Notes: generated from the sequence alone by a model not told the origin. A DNA stretch of 64,000 bases from Oncomelania hupensis (GCA_036898135.1 CM072526.1:53618899-53682898), one strand, 5' to 3'; shown: positions 23,215 to 34,299, numbered from the stretch's first letter. Made by a program: numbers and translations.

Positions 23215-23330
23215 GGCTGGAAAACGACGACTGACCTCTAAACGACGTCTGACCCCTAAACGACGTCTGGACCCTAAACGACGTCTGGCGACGTCTGACT
23301 CCTAAACGACGTCTGAGCCCTAAACGTAAA
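23215..23330. repeat. Short tandem motif (ACGACGTCTGA-type)
   Basis: CCTAAACGACGTCTGAC-like units repeat about six times with small changes. Confidence 0.75.
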
Positions 23331-23371
23331 GTCCCGCCAATATCTCACATTTCGGGGTCACAGACCATTGG

Positions 23372-23753
23372 GATGGCCTCGTGGCGCAGTGGATAAGTCG
23401 CCGGTTTCCTATGCAGAAGGTCGCGGGTTCGAGTCTCGCAAGGGGCGAACGTATGTGACTTAGGTACGAGACTATTGAGATCACCGAGGGTTTTCTCCGG
23501 GCACTCCGGTTTCCTCTTTCCCTTCAATAATGGTACTGGACGCAGTCAATATAAAATTTCACAAATAAAAGTTCGATTTTCTTTCCGTCTTCCAATAGCG
23601 ATCTCCCTGCCTTTACACCACCTGTTTGAGTGATAGATGTGCATTTGTTGTGTGTGTGTGTGAGGGTGGATGAGACAGGTGAGCGTGTATGTTGGTACAG
23701 ATCGCCGCTCTTTGAGTCTGATTTATTTGGGGAAAGGCGCGTATATAGCATCC

Positions 23754-23796
<43 letters not shown>
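23372..23796 (+). repeat. tRNA-derived SINE family B, full-length copy
   Basis: The head has a tRNA-like A box (TGGCGCAGTGGATAAG) and B box (GGGTTCGAGTCTC). The conserved middle GGTTTTCTCCGGGCACTCCG and CTTCAATAATGG follow, then a body ending in GGAAAGGCGCGTATATAGC and an (ATT)n tail. Pol III-type promoter boxes are seen, but the tRNA-like fold does not close as a functional tRNA. Confidence 0.88.
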
Positions 23797-23797
<1 letters not shown>

Positions 23798-24454
23798 TTT
23801 CCGAATTCACAGTGTGTGTTGCCCCCATCACAAAAAAAAAGGATTAAGCCAAAGAATAAACTCTTTGGAAAGTACGGTCTTGATATAAATCCATAAATTT
23901 ATTTGATTGTGTGCCTGTCGATAGCATCGAGGTAATTGATTCTAAAACTAGCAGCGCTGAGAAAGTGTGTTTAATAGGCACAGTTGTTTGTTTACACAAC
24001 AAAGAAGAAACGCCTAAAATTCAAAGTTCAGCGGTCGGTTTGAACAACGATTACCTATTATACCATCTTTTAACGTGACAACATTGCAATTTCCGAAGTA
24101 AACTCTTTGTCATAATAAATAAATAAATAAATATATGAACCTCTTTGCTACCATGTTCTTTTAAGGCAACACACTTCTTTTTTACACAGTGTTGAGTCTT
24201 TACTTCGTGGCGGCTGTTGCCTACTTCCTACACATAGGTCTACACGTGAGGATAAAAAAGACACACCAAAATACACGTTGGCCTTGACAAGATAAGACAG
24301 TAACACAAACACTCACGTACCGATGCAGCCTAAAACTGATCTCACACTGAAAGAACATAAAACAGGCACTCCTTTACTGATTAATGACACCCGGGTATAC
24401 CCATTCTTTTCCAGATAAAGTGAGCCAGTTTTGTAGTTGTTGTTCCACCCACTT

Positions 24455-24520
<66 letters not shown>
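24455..24520. repeat. (TC)n microsatellite
   Basis: About 31 TC units, directly adjoining the 3' side of an inverted SINE. Confidence 0.97.
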
Positions 24521-24521
<1 letters not shown>

Positions 24522-24522
24522 T

Positions 24523-24765
24523 CTATCACTCAAATACGTGGTGTAAAGGCAGGGAGATCGCTATTAAAAGAGGAAATGGAAATCGAACTGTTATTTTTGA
24601 AGTTTTAGAATGACTGCATCCAATACAATTATTGAAGGGAGGGGGGAAACCGGAGTACACGGAGAAAACCCTCGGTGATCTCAATAGTCTCGCCCCTTGC
24701 GGGAATCGAACCCTCGACCTTCGGCATAACAAACCGGCGATTAACCCACTACGTCACCCTGACTT
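24523..24765 (-). repeat. tRNA-derived SINE family B, inverted partial copy
   Basis: The minus strand reads a tRNA-like head (GTGACGTAGTGGGTTAATCG, GGGTTCGATTCCCGC), GGTTTTCTCCGTGTACTCCG and CTTCAATAATTG. It lacks the 3' quarter found in the copy at 23372. Confidence 0.85.
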
Positions 24766-24829
24766 AATCTGGAAATACTTTAAACAAATCGGGAATCAGA
24801 GCGAGCTAAATGTCGGTATGTCAGTCTGT

Positions 24830-24978
24830 TGATCAATGTGTCTGTCTGTCTGTCTGTTGGTCAATCTGTCTGTCTGTTGGTCAATCTGTCTAGCTGTTGG
24901 TCAATCTGTCTGTCTGTCTGTTGGTCAATCTGTCTGTCTGTCTGTCTGTTGGTCAATCTATCTGTCTGTCTGTTGGTC
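24830..24978. repeat. (CTGT)n with TTGGTCAA spacers
   Basis: Blocks of two to four TCTG units separated by TTGGTCAATC, a higher-order tandem repeat. Confidence 0.9.
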
Positions 24979-25054
24979 CATTGGACACCATTTTTCAAGA
25001 ACCAATGAATGAAGTTTGACGAACCTTCCTAGGAACATTACTATCCTATCTTAT

Positions 25055-26555
25055 TGTGACGTGGGGTTTTATTGTTGCTGGGCTCTGCACAATGGAATGC
25101 TGTAACCCTCTCGCCTTATTCTATGGGGACCGCTAGTGAGTCACCCGGTGAATTACTTTAATACATTTATTTGTTTAGCTCGGTTAGTGTTAAGGCTGGG
25201 GTACAGAGATAGATAGAAAAATGGTAAAAGATCACTGTCACACTAGCTTTCACACTGCTATGAATCATATGTAGTCCAGCTACTTGATAACAGTCAAAAT
25301 CACACATTTATTTCTTCTACTCTATACACGATCTTCGAAGTACGAATCTAACTTAAAGGTTCAATAATCAATGCGAATGGTTCGCTCGCTGATAATCTAG
25401 GCAGCTACTTTTTCTTCATCAGGCACTGGCTACTAGCGTTCATGAAGAGTGGACTACTGTGGTCCTTTTGCTACAGTTTTAGTGCACTGTTTCCTGGGCA
25501 CTTAACTGAGTGGTTGAGTGGTTGAAGCGCTGCGCTGAGGTAGCTTCTGGTACACGCTGTGTCGTCGTGTAGTCTTTGACTTTTTGGTACGACGTTTGGG
25601 GCTATCTGCGCACGATGCTGTAGATGCCTCAGCAGCCAACTCGAATCGTAGATTAGGTTCTGTTCTTTGCTGAGTTGGGCTCAGGATATACCGCCTGCTC
25701 GTCTGTAACATATGAGACGAAATTCTGCACAACCCTGAATAATAGGTCTGTGCAGAGCGTCTCACTGAAAGCCAAAGTAGCCCTCAGTGATAGCTCCACA
25801 TCTCTATACATAAGCGACGAACATTCTGCTAAGTCGGTGGTCCACTGGAATCTCCACTCTAATTTCCTATACATACATAAATATAAATCGTGGCCAACTA
25901 TACACATAAAGAATTAATAATATTATAAACATTCACTGGTATAGCCACTGGTCTGCAAGCATACATATAGGTTAAACAACAGTGGTTCCGTCAGGTATAC
26001 AACATGGCGTCAAACCCGGTCGTGCTTGACACGTGGTAAGGCAAAGTCGGACTAACAATTCAATTCTATGCATAGCAAATTCCACAAACATAATTTCAAC
26101 AATAATATAAATACATCACGATGAAACAGAAGTATGTTCATTTACATGTTTGACAATGTCAGGCCGTGGCTACTTGATTGAATTCGAAAATTCAACAAGC
26201 ACTGCTGTCTAATCTTCTCAGGAGAGATTCTGTTAGAAAGTAGCTGCATGTGTACTGCTTAGCGTCTCAAACTCGACTGACCTCCTACTTGGCTTTGACT
26301 GAATCAGCCAGAACTGGTTCTAACCTCTCTACCTGTGTACCGATTGGATGAAACAATCTAAGTGGCTATAAAGTTCGAAACACCATCGTAGGCCGCGATG
26401 AGGTCACTAAACGGCTCGCGTCAGCTCGCAGTGTGTGTGTAAACATCAGTTATACCTTAATCGTCTGCTATAGACTACAGTAACCTTCTAAGTTTTACTA
26501 CTGCTAAACAAGCAAAAGCTCAAAAAATGCGGGGTAAACTGGTCTGCTTGTTACA
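25055..26555. mobile_element. Solo LTR of LTR retrotransposon, copy 2
   Basis: The 1501-bp block starts TGTGACGTGGGG and ends TTGTTACA, flanked by CTTAT (25050-25054 and 26556-26560). Collinear with 17408-18936. It inserted into the CCTAT tail region of the RTE-like LINE that starts at 26561, so it is younger than that LINE. Confidence 0.85.
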
Positions 26556-26560
26556 CTTAT

Positions 26561-28430
26561 ACTATCCTGTAACTCAAAGGTCGTTGGGGCACCACAGATG
26601 ATCGTTTAACCAGCGTACTCCATCTTTCTCTGCCCTCAACAACTCTCATAGCTTGGCTCAAGATGGTCTTTGCAAGGCCCGATGTTTAGGTGACATGGCT
26701 ATACCATCAGAGTTTCCGTTTCTTCATCACTGTGAGCATATCATGGTGTTGTCCATTGGCTTGTGTGATGGTCTGTCGGACGTCGTCGTTGGTGATGTGC
26801 TCCGAAGTCTTCTATAGAACCTCATCTCCATGCTTTGTATTCTTCGTTGTGGGTCTGCTGTGAGGGTCCATGTTTCGTAAGCGTAAAGGAAGATGGAGAT
26901 GACAAGCTTTACCTTGGAGTGTAGACTGATGGTCCTGTTTTTTCCAAATGGACTTCAACCTTGTCAGGGCAGCAGTTGTGTCCGGACCCATTGTTTGATA
27001 CAATGATTCCTAAATATTTGAAGCTATGCACTGTGCTGTGGGATTGGCCTTGGCCTTTGATGTCCGTGTTGATGCCATTGGTGCTGTTGGTCATCATTTT
27101 GGTATTCTCTGCACTTATTTCCATTCCAAAGGCTCTGGAGCTATTTCAAGCCTCTGTACCAGCTGTTCAAGTTCTTGTTCCTCTTCAGCCAATCCATCAA
27201 TGTCATCTGCAAAACGGAGGTTGGAGATTGCTCTACCCCCTATGCTGACTGCGCCTTTTTGTACTCCAAGGGCATCTGACATGATGCACTCTAGGAAGAT
27301 CTTGAAGAGTGTTGGAGAGAGAAGCATCCTTGACGCACACCGATTGTTGTTCTGAACCAGTTCCCAATGGCGCTGTTGTGGAGGACTGCACTGGTAGCCT
27401 TGTTTTACAGGCTTTTGATGACTTCAATAATTTTAGGGCTGATGTTGTACACTCTCATGATTGCCCACCCACGGAGCTGCATGCCAGACTCGGTCAAAGG
27501 CTTTCTTGAAAACTACAAACACATGATATAGATGTTTTTGGTGCTGCAGGTATTTCTCGCAGATTATTCTGAGGTTGAAAATCTGCTCCGTGGTACTTCG
27601 CCCTGTCCTGAATCCTACTTGTTCTTCAGCTATGATTTGTTCAGCTTGGGGTTTCAACCTGTTGAGTATTATTTTCAGGAGGACCTTGCTGGGTTCGCTG
27701 ATGAGGCTGATGGTGCGGTAATGTTCACGCTCCTGAAGGTTACAGGGGCGGATCTTTCCATTGTTGAGGGGGTGTGCACAGCTAATGCGAAGTGGCATAG
27801 CCACAAGCGCGAGCCTGCGAAGCAGGCGAGTGTACTAGGGAAGTCCGGGGGCATGCCCCCCCCGGAAAAATTTGAAAATAATGGTTAAAATCTGTGCAAT
27901 CTGGTGCATTTTGGGCATTATTTTAAGGACTGAAAATAGTATTGTTTTGTGCTAAAAGTCCTCTTTTAGTCCCCCCCCCCCCCCCACACACACACACACA
28001 AACACCCCTCTGCAAACTCTGATGATAAAATTTACAATAGCAGAACATCTTGCATAAATGCTTATACAAAGACAGATAAAGTTACTGCAAATAAAACAAG
28101 AAATAGCCAAAAATGAGCAGCAAGTGTTTGTCTTCAACTTCCCTTCATGGATAAAAATTTTATATTGCAAGAAATACCTGTAGATCTAAATCTGATGAAT
28201 AAAAAAACAAAAAACCCCAACTAATTTGGAGGTACATGAAACTGTGTGGTGAGTGAGAATTAGTAATTTTTTCTCTTCTTTCTTCTCCTTTTCTCCCTCC
28301 TTTTTCTTTTCTTTTTTTTTTTTGACCGCCAGGGGGGGTGTGCATGTGCACAAGTGGCACAAGAACAAGATCCGCCCCTGCGGTTACCATTTTTTGGAAG
28401 AGTGGTGACAAGCGATTGGGTCCATGCAAC
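26561..28430 (-). mobile_element. RTE-like LINE with reverse transcriptase remnants (copy d), host of a MITE
   Basis: The minus strand encodes RT blocks in broken frames: [20 protein letters not shown] and LYHVFVVFKKAFDRVWHAA (27433-27760), LLSPTLFKIFLECIMSDAL and the catalytic-type FADDIDGLAEEEQELE (27115-27330), KMMTNSTNGINTDIKGQGQS and KYLGIIVSNNG (26909-27124). The order matches RTE-like endonuclease/RT elements. A MITE at 27743-28380 interrupts it; the LINE resumes at 28381 (GGTTACC, GAGTGGTGACAAGCGA) as in the intact neighbour at 57725-59110. Frameshifts make it inactive. Exact clade not resolved. Confidence 0.85.
27743..28380. mobile_element. MITE family M1, copy 1 (nested in LINE)
   Basis: The left end CAGGGGCGGATC and right end GATCCGCCCCTG are inverted. 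A GGTTAC-like target lies on both sides. The interior shares GCGAGCCTGCGAAGCAGGCG, AATAATGGTTAAAATCTGTG and AAAGTCCTCTTTTAG with the copy at 48002-48647. No coding frame. The hAT superfamily is likely from the CAGGG ends, but this is inference. Confidence 0.82.
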
Positions 28431-28530
28431 ATTCACTGGGGTAATTATGAGAGTGCTGCTTGCAGCAGAGGAACTTTTGAAAGCTCTCGAACGACGTTTA
28501 TATTTAAATTTCGCAAATATCAGACACTAT

Positions 28531-28531
28531 A

Positions 28532-28603
<72 letters not shown>
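28531..28603. repeat. (GA)n microsatellite
   Basis: About 36 GA units. Confidence 0.97.
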
Positions 28604-28607
<4 letters not shown>

Positions 28608-28609
28608 TT

Positions 28610-29250
28610 CAAGAATTTCGAGAATTTATTTATTCAAATATAAGGCCTATGCCCCTGATTGAATGGGAGTATACAAAGGTACATATCAATGCAAATGTTC
28701 AACGTGATGCCACAGAACAAAACAAAACCAAACCAAAGACAACATTTTCATTCCATTGCAGTTTCTGGCGCTTTGAATATGCATACTTTTTTAACGCACT
28801 CTTCATTACTGGACGCCATCAACACAAAAAAAAAACGAGCCATGTTGGGTGTTCTACAATATTTCTGCGGAATAAATTGGTTTCGTAGATCTTCAAAGAA
28901 AGAACAACATAGCAAAAAATGAATTTCGTTTTCTACAAAATCTTTACACAATGTACATAACAAATTGCGAGGTTCATAATTCCTATATTTATTTAAAAAA
29001 ATGTAGGCTACAAACAAATCAGAAATTCCAAAGCGAAATTTAGTCATCAAATATCTCAAATGGTTATCCATATTCATTCGTAAGTAAGTAGGTATGCATC
29101 GCACCGCAGTAGGGCTACAAAACCTTCTATACACACTAAATCTGTCACTATCCTCAATATGATCATTCCACTCTTGCCATCTACAGTCAATCAACCGAGT
29201 CTTGAACGCTCGCAAAAAATCATTCACTCCACCAACTCCTTGGTTTAACC
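28610..29250 (-). mobile_element. LINE ORF2 C-terminal fragment with zinc knuckle
   Basis: A 159-residue open frame (28748-29227, minus strand) encodes FRAFKTRLIDCRWQEWNDHI, MTKFRFGISDLFVAYIFLNK and CTLCKDFVENEIHFLLCCSF. The latter is a CxxC...H...C knuckle as found at the C terminus of many non-LTR ORF2 proteins. The element sits between two (GA)n tracts and is 5'-truncated. Confidence 0.65.
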
Positions 29251-29262
29251 AAACAAACCCAA

Positions 29263-29268
<6 letters not shown>

Positions 29269-29348
<80 letters not shown>
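29269..29348. repeat. (GA)n microsatellite
   Basis: About 40 GA units. Confidence 0.97.
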
Positions 29349-29349
<1 letters not shown>

Positions 29350-29351
<2 letters not shown>

Positions 29352-29885
29352 CGAAAACCTTTAATAGGATAGTAGCATTAGGTTCTGTTTTACAAATTTT
29401 TATCAGAAAAAACAAAATAGTTAATATAAAATAATTTGAAACAAAAATAATCCTTAACTACGGTAACAAATTAATAATAATATAATAATAATGGATATTT
29501 ATATAGCGCTATTACTTGTCCTTTTAGAGGCAAGCGCATAGCGCTTTACATGAAAGGAAAGAAACAAACATGAAACAACTTACAATATTGCATAACTAAG
29601 CAAATTAATGCATTTTAATACACATACTCCCACCCTTGTCCCCCTTCCTCTCCTCCTCCCTCCGCACTCACGCGCGCGCTCGCCTACACACACACCCCCG
29701 CACACACCCACATACATGTAAATTCACGTATTCCCAGCAACCTAAATTGTCGCTGGGTAGGAAAGAACAAAGAGGTATACAATCATCTTTAAAATAAATT
29801 AAATAGGAGGAGCACAGGGAGGTTAAATATTTAGGGAGTCTTGTTTTGAAAGATGGTAATGATTTACGGTTCTTGTAGAGAATTC
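29350..29885. other. No gene; contains a degenerate AGCGCTTTACA-type repeat
   Basis: GGATATTTATATAGCGCTAT and CATAGCGCTTTACATGAAAG at 29490-29555 resemble short dispersed-repeat ends. The rest is unrecognised. Confidence 0.4.
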
Positions 29886-29887
29886 CA

Positions 29888-29905
29888 GAGAGAGAGAGAG
29901 AGGGG

Positions 29906-29974
<69 letters not shown>
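29888..29974. repeat. (GA)n microsatellite
   Basis: (GA)n with one G-run interruption near 29903. Confidence 0.97.
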
Positions 29975-29977
<3 letters not shown>

Positions 29978-30880
29978 GCTACAAAGCTACAACACGTTGA
30001 ACTAATACAGTCAATGGAGATCAAGTGCACTTACATTGTTGTTGTTTGTTTCCCCAGCAATACTGCTAGTAGTAAGCAAGGCATGGATTATCGTCAAACA
30101 CATCAACCCTAATCTACACACAACATTGGAAGCAAGACGGCAGAACTTCGAAAGTTAACACTTACAGTGTAACTGTTAGGCCTACTAACATTACACTGTT
30201 AACACAGGTATACAAACAGGTAAAATGAGCTAGATGTGCTATCATACTAATACAATAGCAATTATAACCTAGGAGATTGGATGAAATCTGCAAACAACTA
30301 CAAGGATTTATCGCGACACACACACACAGTAGTACCGATTACCTTCACGCAACAGAACTTTAAAGTTTAACCCAAATTAGGCCTACTAACATTATACCAT
30401 ATATTGTACCAGGATAGGATAGGAACATTATACTGTAATATAGGCCTAGACGGAACAGGAGCAGTACACTGTGCAATCGCCAACGCTAACAAACAGATAA
30501 ATCATCCAACAATACCACATACCTTCACACAATGCTGCTATCTGCATCACACGTAAATCCTAACCCACCACCACAGAACAATGATCGTGCAACAATCATG
30601 GCTGTCGATGACTGAAGTTTAGGCCTCAAGCGTACTTCACTTCGGGTCATTCAGCTCTTTTCCGGCGATCACGGAAGTGGCCTTGCTCTTGAGTTCACCC
30701 TTGTTTTGTGTGTGATGTGATAGGCCTATCCTAGTTCCCAGTACAAGGCTTACGTGTATCGTCGGGCGACACGTTTTGTGATAAAAGCAAAGACATCCGC
30801 CTAGAGGCACTCCAATGTGTGCTGTTTTCATAGCGGGTGCGCCTGTCCGAGGCTTCCATCAATGCCTTTCATTGCATCGT
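29975..30880. other. No gene recognised
   Basis: Contains a bare GGATAGGATAGG at 30413-30424 without adjoining LINE sequence. No conserved frame. Confidence 0.4.
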
Positions 30881-30882
30881 GA

Positions 30883-31127
30883 CTTTATGAAACTCCGATG
30901 GTATGGTCACGTCACCAGAGCATCGATTGCAAAGACCACCCTGCAAGGCACGGTGCAAGGAGGCAAAAGAAGAGGGAGACAGATAAAGAGGTGTGAGGAC
31001 AACATCCGAGAATGGACTGGCTTGACACTGAGAGTTGCTGAGGACAGAGAAAGATGGAGTACGCTGGTTAAACGATCATCTGTGGTGCCCCAACGATCTT
31101 CGAGTTACGGGATTGGATAGGATAGGA
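30883..31127 (+). mobile_element. RTE-like LINE, 3' fragment (copy e)
   Basis: Encodes KLRWYGHVTRASIAKTTLQG and [20 protein letters not shown], ending in (GGATA)n next to a short palindromic MITE. Confidence 0.85.
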
Positions 31128-31129
31128 AT

Positions 31130-31214
31130 CACAGGAGCTTGTATCTGGACACGCAACCAAAGGGATACGCGTCGTAGGCTTAGACGCTCGCGTGTCCAGA
31201 TACAAGCGCCTGTG
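31130..31214. mobile_element. Short palindromic MITE, copy 2
   Basis: The left arm CACAGGAGCTTGTATCTGGA continues CACGC; the right arm GCGTGTCCAGATACAAGCGC continues CTGTG. The arms are about 25 bp with one mismatch and enclose about 35 bp. Same ends as 5597-5697. Confidence 0.65.
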
Positions 31215-31636
31215 TTATAAATGTTGTGCTCTCGGGTTCACACCTACCGACCTCTCTCTCTTTCTCTCTCACTCTCTCTATCACCATGTGTGTGTGTGCT
31301 ACTGACTGAGTTATTTTGTTGCACATACATACACACACACAAAAGCACGTACCCCCCCCCCCCCACACACACACCTTTTGCAAAATGTTCTCATGTTTAC
31401 TTATGTACATTATAAAATAAAAAAGAAACAGCAGCTAGAATGCAGTTCAGTCAAAGGGAAGTAATTGCTGTTTGCTAAAATCCTCTATCTAATTTAAACA
31501 GTTCTCTCCTCCTTTTGATTATCGCGTTCCATAGACATAAAATCAAACAGTATATTTTCTTTCTGTATCTAACCAACTGGACATTATGTGCGCGTGCACG
31601 CACACTCACATATACACTCACACACACTCCAGTGTT

Positions 31637-31985
31637 GTAGCTGAGTGGTCTAAGTCGAAACTAACTTACATTGTCCACAGGCTAGAAACCAATGGTAGGC
31701 CTACCTGAGAAGTGTGAGATCCATCCCGCCTCTGGGCGTTATGTTTCTCCGAATAGCATTTACTTTATTTACTTTCCAATCGGACAACCTCTCGGGGGTT
31801 TTCTCCGGGTACTCCAGTTTGCTCCCCCAGCAAAATTTCAAAAACATAACTAATTATTTAATATTAGGTAGGTTGGTTCGGGGCGCGCCACAGCCTACGA
31901 CTACACCTTTCCCAGAGGAGGCGGCCCAGAATGACCCGATAAAGAGGGATAATAAAGCGTCGAAAATCAAATCAAATCAAATCAC
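31637..31985 (+). repeat. SINE family C with TCAAA tail
   Basis: tRNA-like head TAGCTGAGTGGTCTAAG, CTCGGGGGTTTTCTCCGGGT, GCCCAGAATGACCCGAT, ending in (AATCA)n. It matches the inverted copy at 38735-39030. Confidence 0.75.
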
Positions 31986-31989
31986 ACAT

Positions 31990-32110
31990 ACCTTACACAT
32001 ATACTCACACTTCAAACAAACACCCATACACACACACACACACACGCACACACACAAAAGCACACACACAAGCACACGCACGCGCGCGCATAGTAGATGC
32101 ACACCGTTGC
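31990..32110. repeat. (CA)n-rich microsatellite
   Basis: CA repeats mixed with GCGC and AAGCACAC. Confidence 0.85.
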
Positions 32111-32218
32111 CCTAAACATTAAAATATTCATTACAGCTAGTGAGTTTATTATAGTGCAAGTATCGAACAGCACCATGCTTCAAAAGTGTGGTTGATGGCA
32201 GCAAGTTGACGTCAAGGG

Positions 32219-32290
32219 TTGCTGGAGTCGCCATTCTAACCGCGGCTAGCGCCTGTAGCAACTCTTTGAGCAGAACAATGCGCTGTCTAC
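32219..32290 (+). repeat. Short dispersed repeat, degenerate copy
   Basis: AGCGCCTGTAGCAACTCTTTG followed by AATGCGCT resembles the 3' part of the block at 34620. Confidence 0.4.
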
Positions 32291-32364
32291 CAACAATGAC
32301 AGCTGTTCTGTTTGTATCAGGCACTGTTTGTTACCGCGACATGCAACGCTGACGCAACCCCTGG

Positions 32365-32530
32365 TGATTACTATCCATTCAATAATGGCATTGAATGCAG
32401 TCAATCTAAACTTTCACAAATAAAAATTCCAATTCCTTTACGTCTTCTAATACCGACGTTCCTTTACACCACAAGTTTGAGTGATGAATGTGTACCCCCG
32501 TTGGGGTGCCGGGGGTTTCAGTATAAATAG
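32365..32530 (+). repeat. SINE family B, 5'-truncated
   Basis: CATTCAATAATGG, CAGTCAATCTAAACTTTCAC and TTTACACCACAAGTTTGAGT match the body of the copy at 23372; tRNA head absent. Confidence 0.75.
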
Positions 32531-32639
32531 TATCCCCACTTTCTGGAAATTTAGTGCTTTAAATTCCCACTGTCGCTGTCTTTCTCATTTGCTCTTTCTC
32601 ATTCCTGCTCTGTTCTATCAATCTGCTATACTATCTTCT

Positions 32640-33076
32640 TCTTCGCTAGACCAGTCACCTACCTTTTTTCTTGAAAACTCTTCCGGGACAAGACTCCTTA
32701 TTTGTGTGTGAGGTCTGTTGGATCAGCGTGGGAATATTGGACGCTTTCTGCCAGGTGGTCACTAAGGCTTCCTATGATGTTATTATTTAGCAATGTAGGC
32801 ATTTTATATGTATGTGTTTTGTTGATATTTTATAATGATGTTTGTATTCTGTTTTGTTTTTTGTAAACGGGGGTTCGATGAATTAGAGTATAGCCTGAGC
32901 GTCCCCTGCGTGGGATGTCTTTATTGTAACGTGACTGGCTGGTGGAGAGCCTTCAGTTTTACCACTAGGGTTGTTTCAGCAGATCTTTTATGCAGATCAG
33001 GGGTTGTCCGGTCCTGATTTGGCTCGGAAGAGTCCGATGGACCTAAAGCAATAATCATGTAATGGAATGTAATGAT
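32640..33076 (+). repeat. ATTAC-tailed dispersed repeat, long copy
   Basis: The block from CTTGAAAACTCTTCCGGGAC to AAGCAATAATCATGTAATGG is the reverse complement of 60700-61125. It ends in a short (TAATG)n tail, suggesting the 3' UTR of a non-LTR retroelement. Confidence 0.8.
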
Positions 33077-33089
33077 GAATGTGTGCTTG

Positions 33090-33222
33090 CTGTATATGTA
33101 GGAGTGTCTGTAACATGTGAGCGTGTATGTTGGTTACAGATCGCCGCGCTTTGAGTCTGATTTAGGAATAAGGCGCGTATAGCTCCAGTCTTCTTCTTCT
33201 TCTTCTTCTTCTTCTTCTTCTT

Positions 33223-33253
<31 letters not shown>

Positions 33254-33280
33254 TTATTATTATTATTATTATTATTAGAA
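33090..33280 (+). repeat. SINE family B 3' end with (CTT)n and (ATT)n tail
   Basis: GAGCGTGTATGTTGGTTACA and TTTGAGTCTGATTTAGGAAT are the 3' body seen at 23680. Then come (CTT)n at 33190-33252 and (ATT)n. Confidence 0.8.
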
Positions 33281-33487
33281 CCAAACACAAACGGTGGCAG
33301 CCAGTGAATGTCTCCAAAACATCTTAAGCTACGATTGGGGTTTTGCTCAACACGCAACGGCGAGGAATAAATAATTGGTTTGGTCATATTGAGCTTTACC
33401 ATTCGTCATTTTGTTATTATGGCGGGGTAGTCAGTACTTATAACGTCGACCTCGGTAATGAGTTTAATGCATGCAACTGAATCGTAT

Positions 33488-33547
33488 ATCTTGTTCTTCT
33501 TGTTCTTGTTCTTCTTGTTCTTGTTCTTCTTTTACTTCTTCTTTTAC

Positions 33548-33579
<32 letters not shown>

Positions 33580-33614
33580 CTTCTTCTTCTTCTTCTTCTT
33601 CTTCTTCTTCTTCT

Positions 33615-33648
<34 letters not shown>

Positions 33649-33650
33649 TT
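33488..33650. repeat. (CTT)n / (CGT)n microsatellite
   Basis: CTTGTT units, then about 30 CTT units, then (CGT)n. It produces spurious poly-Ser, poly-Phe, poly-Glu and poly-Arg frames. Confidence 0.97.
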
Positions 33651-34052
33651 AGCACAACAAAACAACAGTCTGCCAACTCACAAACCCACTGAACAACCAT
33701 TACAAAATCCATCGGTATCAATAAGGGTGCAGTAGCGGTGAGCAACAACAACCGACTGAGAGTTACCAGTGGGATCAATGACAGAAGTGCCTGAAGACAG
33801 CAGGGAGAATAGTCTACTTGCTTGTTTGTAAGTACAGTTTAAGATTAGAAATGAATTATATTTAGCATTTTTCTTTTCATCGATGCGTGATAAAACTGAT
33901 ATGTTTTTGCGTATTGGCTTTGCCTATATAAAACTATCAATAGTTCAATCAGTATGAAACAGTAAATAAAGGTACAACTCCACCAGGAGCTATAGTCTAA
34001 TGGCGCCATACAGCTTTTTGTTTGTTAGCCTTCATATTCCATATTGGCTATA

Positions 34053-34090
34053 TGAAAAAGAAAATATGTGGTCACATATTTTCTTTTTCA
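34053..34090. repeat. Perfect 18-bp inverted repeat with 2-nt centre
   Basis: Arms TGAAAAAGAAAATATGTG and CACATATTTTCTTTTTCA are separated by GT. Function unknown. Confidence 0.9.
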
Positions 34091-34255
34091 CGTGGGTGCC
34101 CCATAGATATATTGATGTCTTAGCCCGATCGTAGAGCTTGTTTGGTTTTATGACATATTCTGAAACAGTAAAAGTGTTCATCTTACACTCCTGACGACTT
34201 TGACAATCCAATGAATTTTAAAATAAACAAACTGTTGTAAAAGAGGGCTATACTA

Positions 34256-34299
34256 TATGAATGAATGAATGAATGAATGAATGAATGAATGAATGAATG
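34256..34299. repeat. (ATGA)n microsatellite
   Basis: About 11 ATGA units. Confidence 0.95.

Noticed and set aside
23372..23445. Possible tRNA gene
   Set aside because: A and B boxes are present but the stems do not close, and the same head recurs fused to a SINE body at 24523.
33438..33778. Poly-Arg, poly-Glu, poly-Ser and poly-Phe frames
   Set aside because: Direct translations of a (CTT)n/(CGT)n microsatellite.
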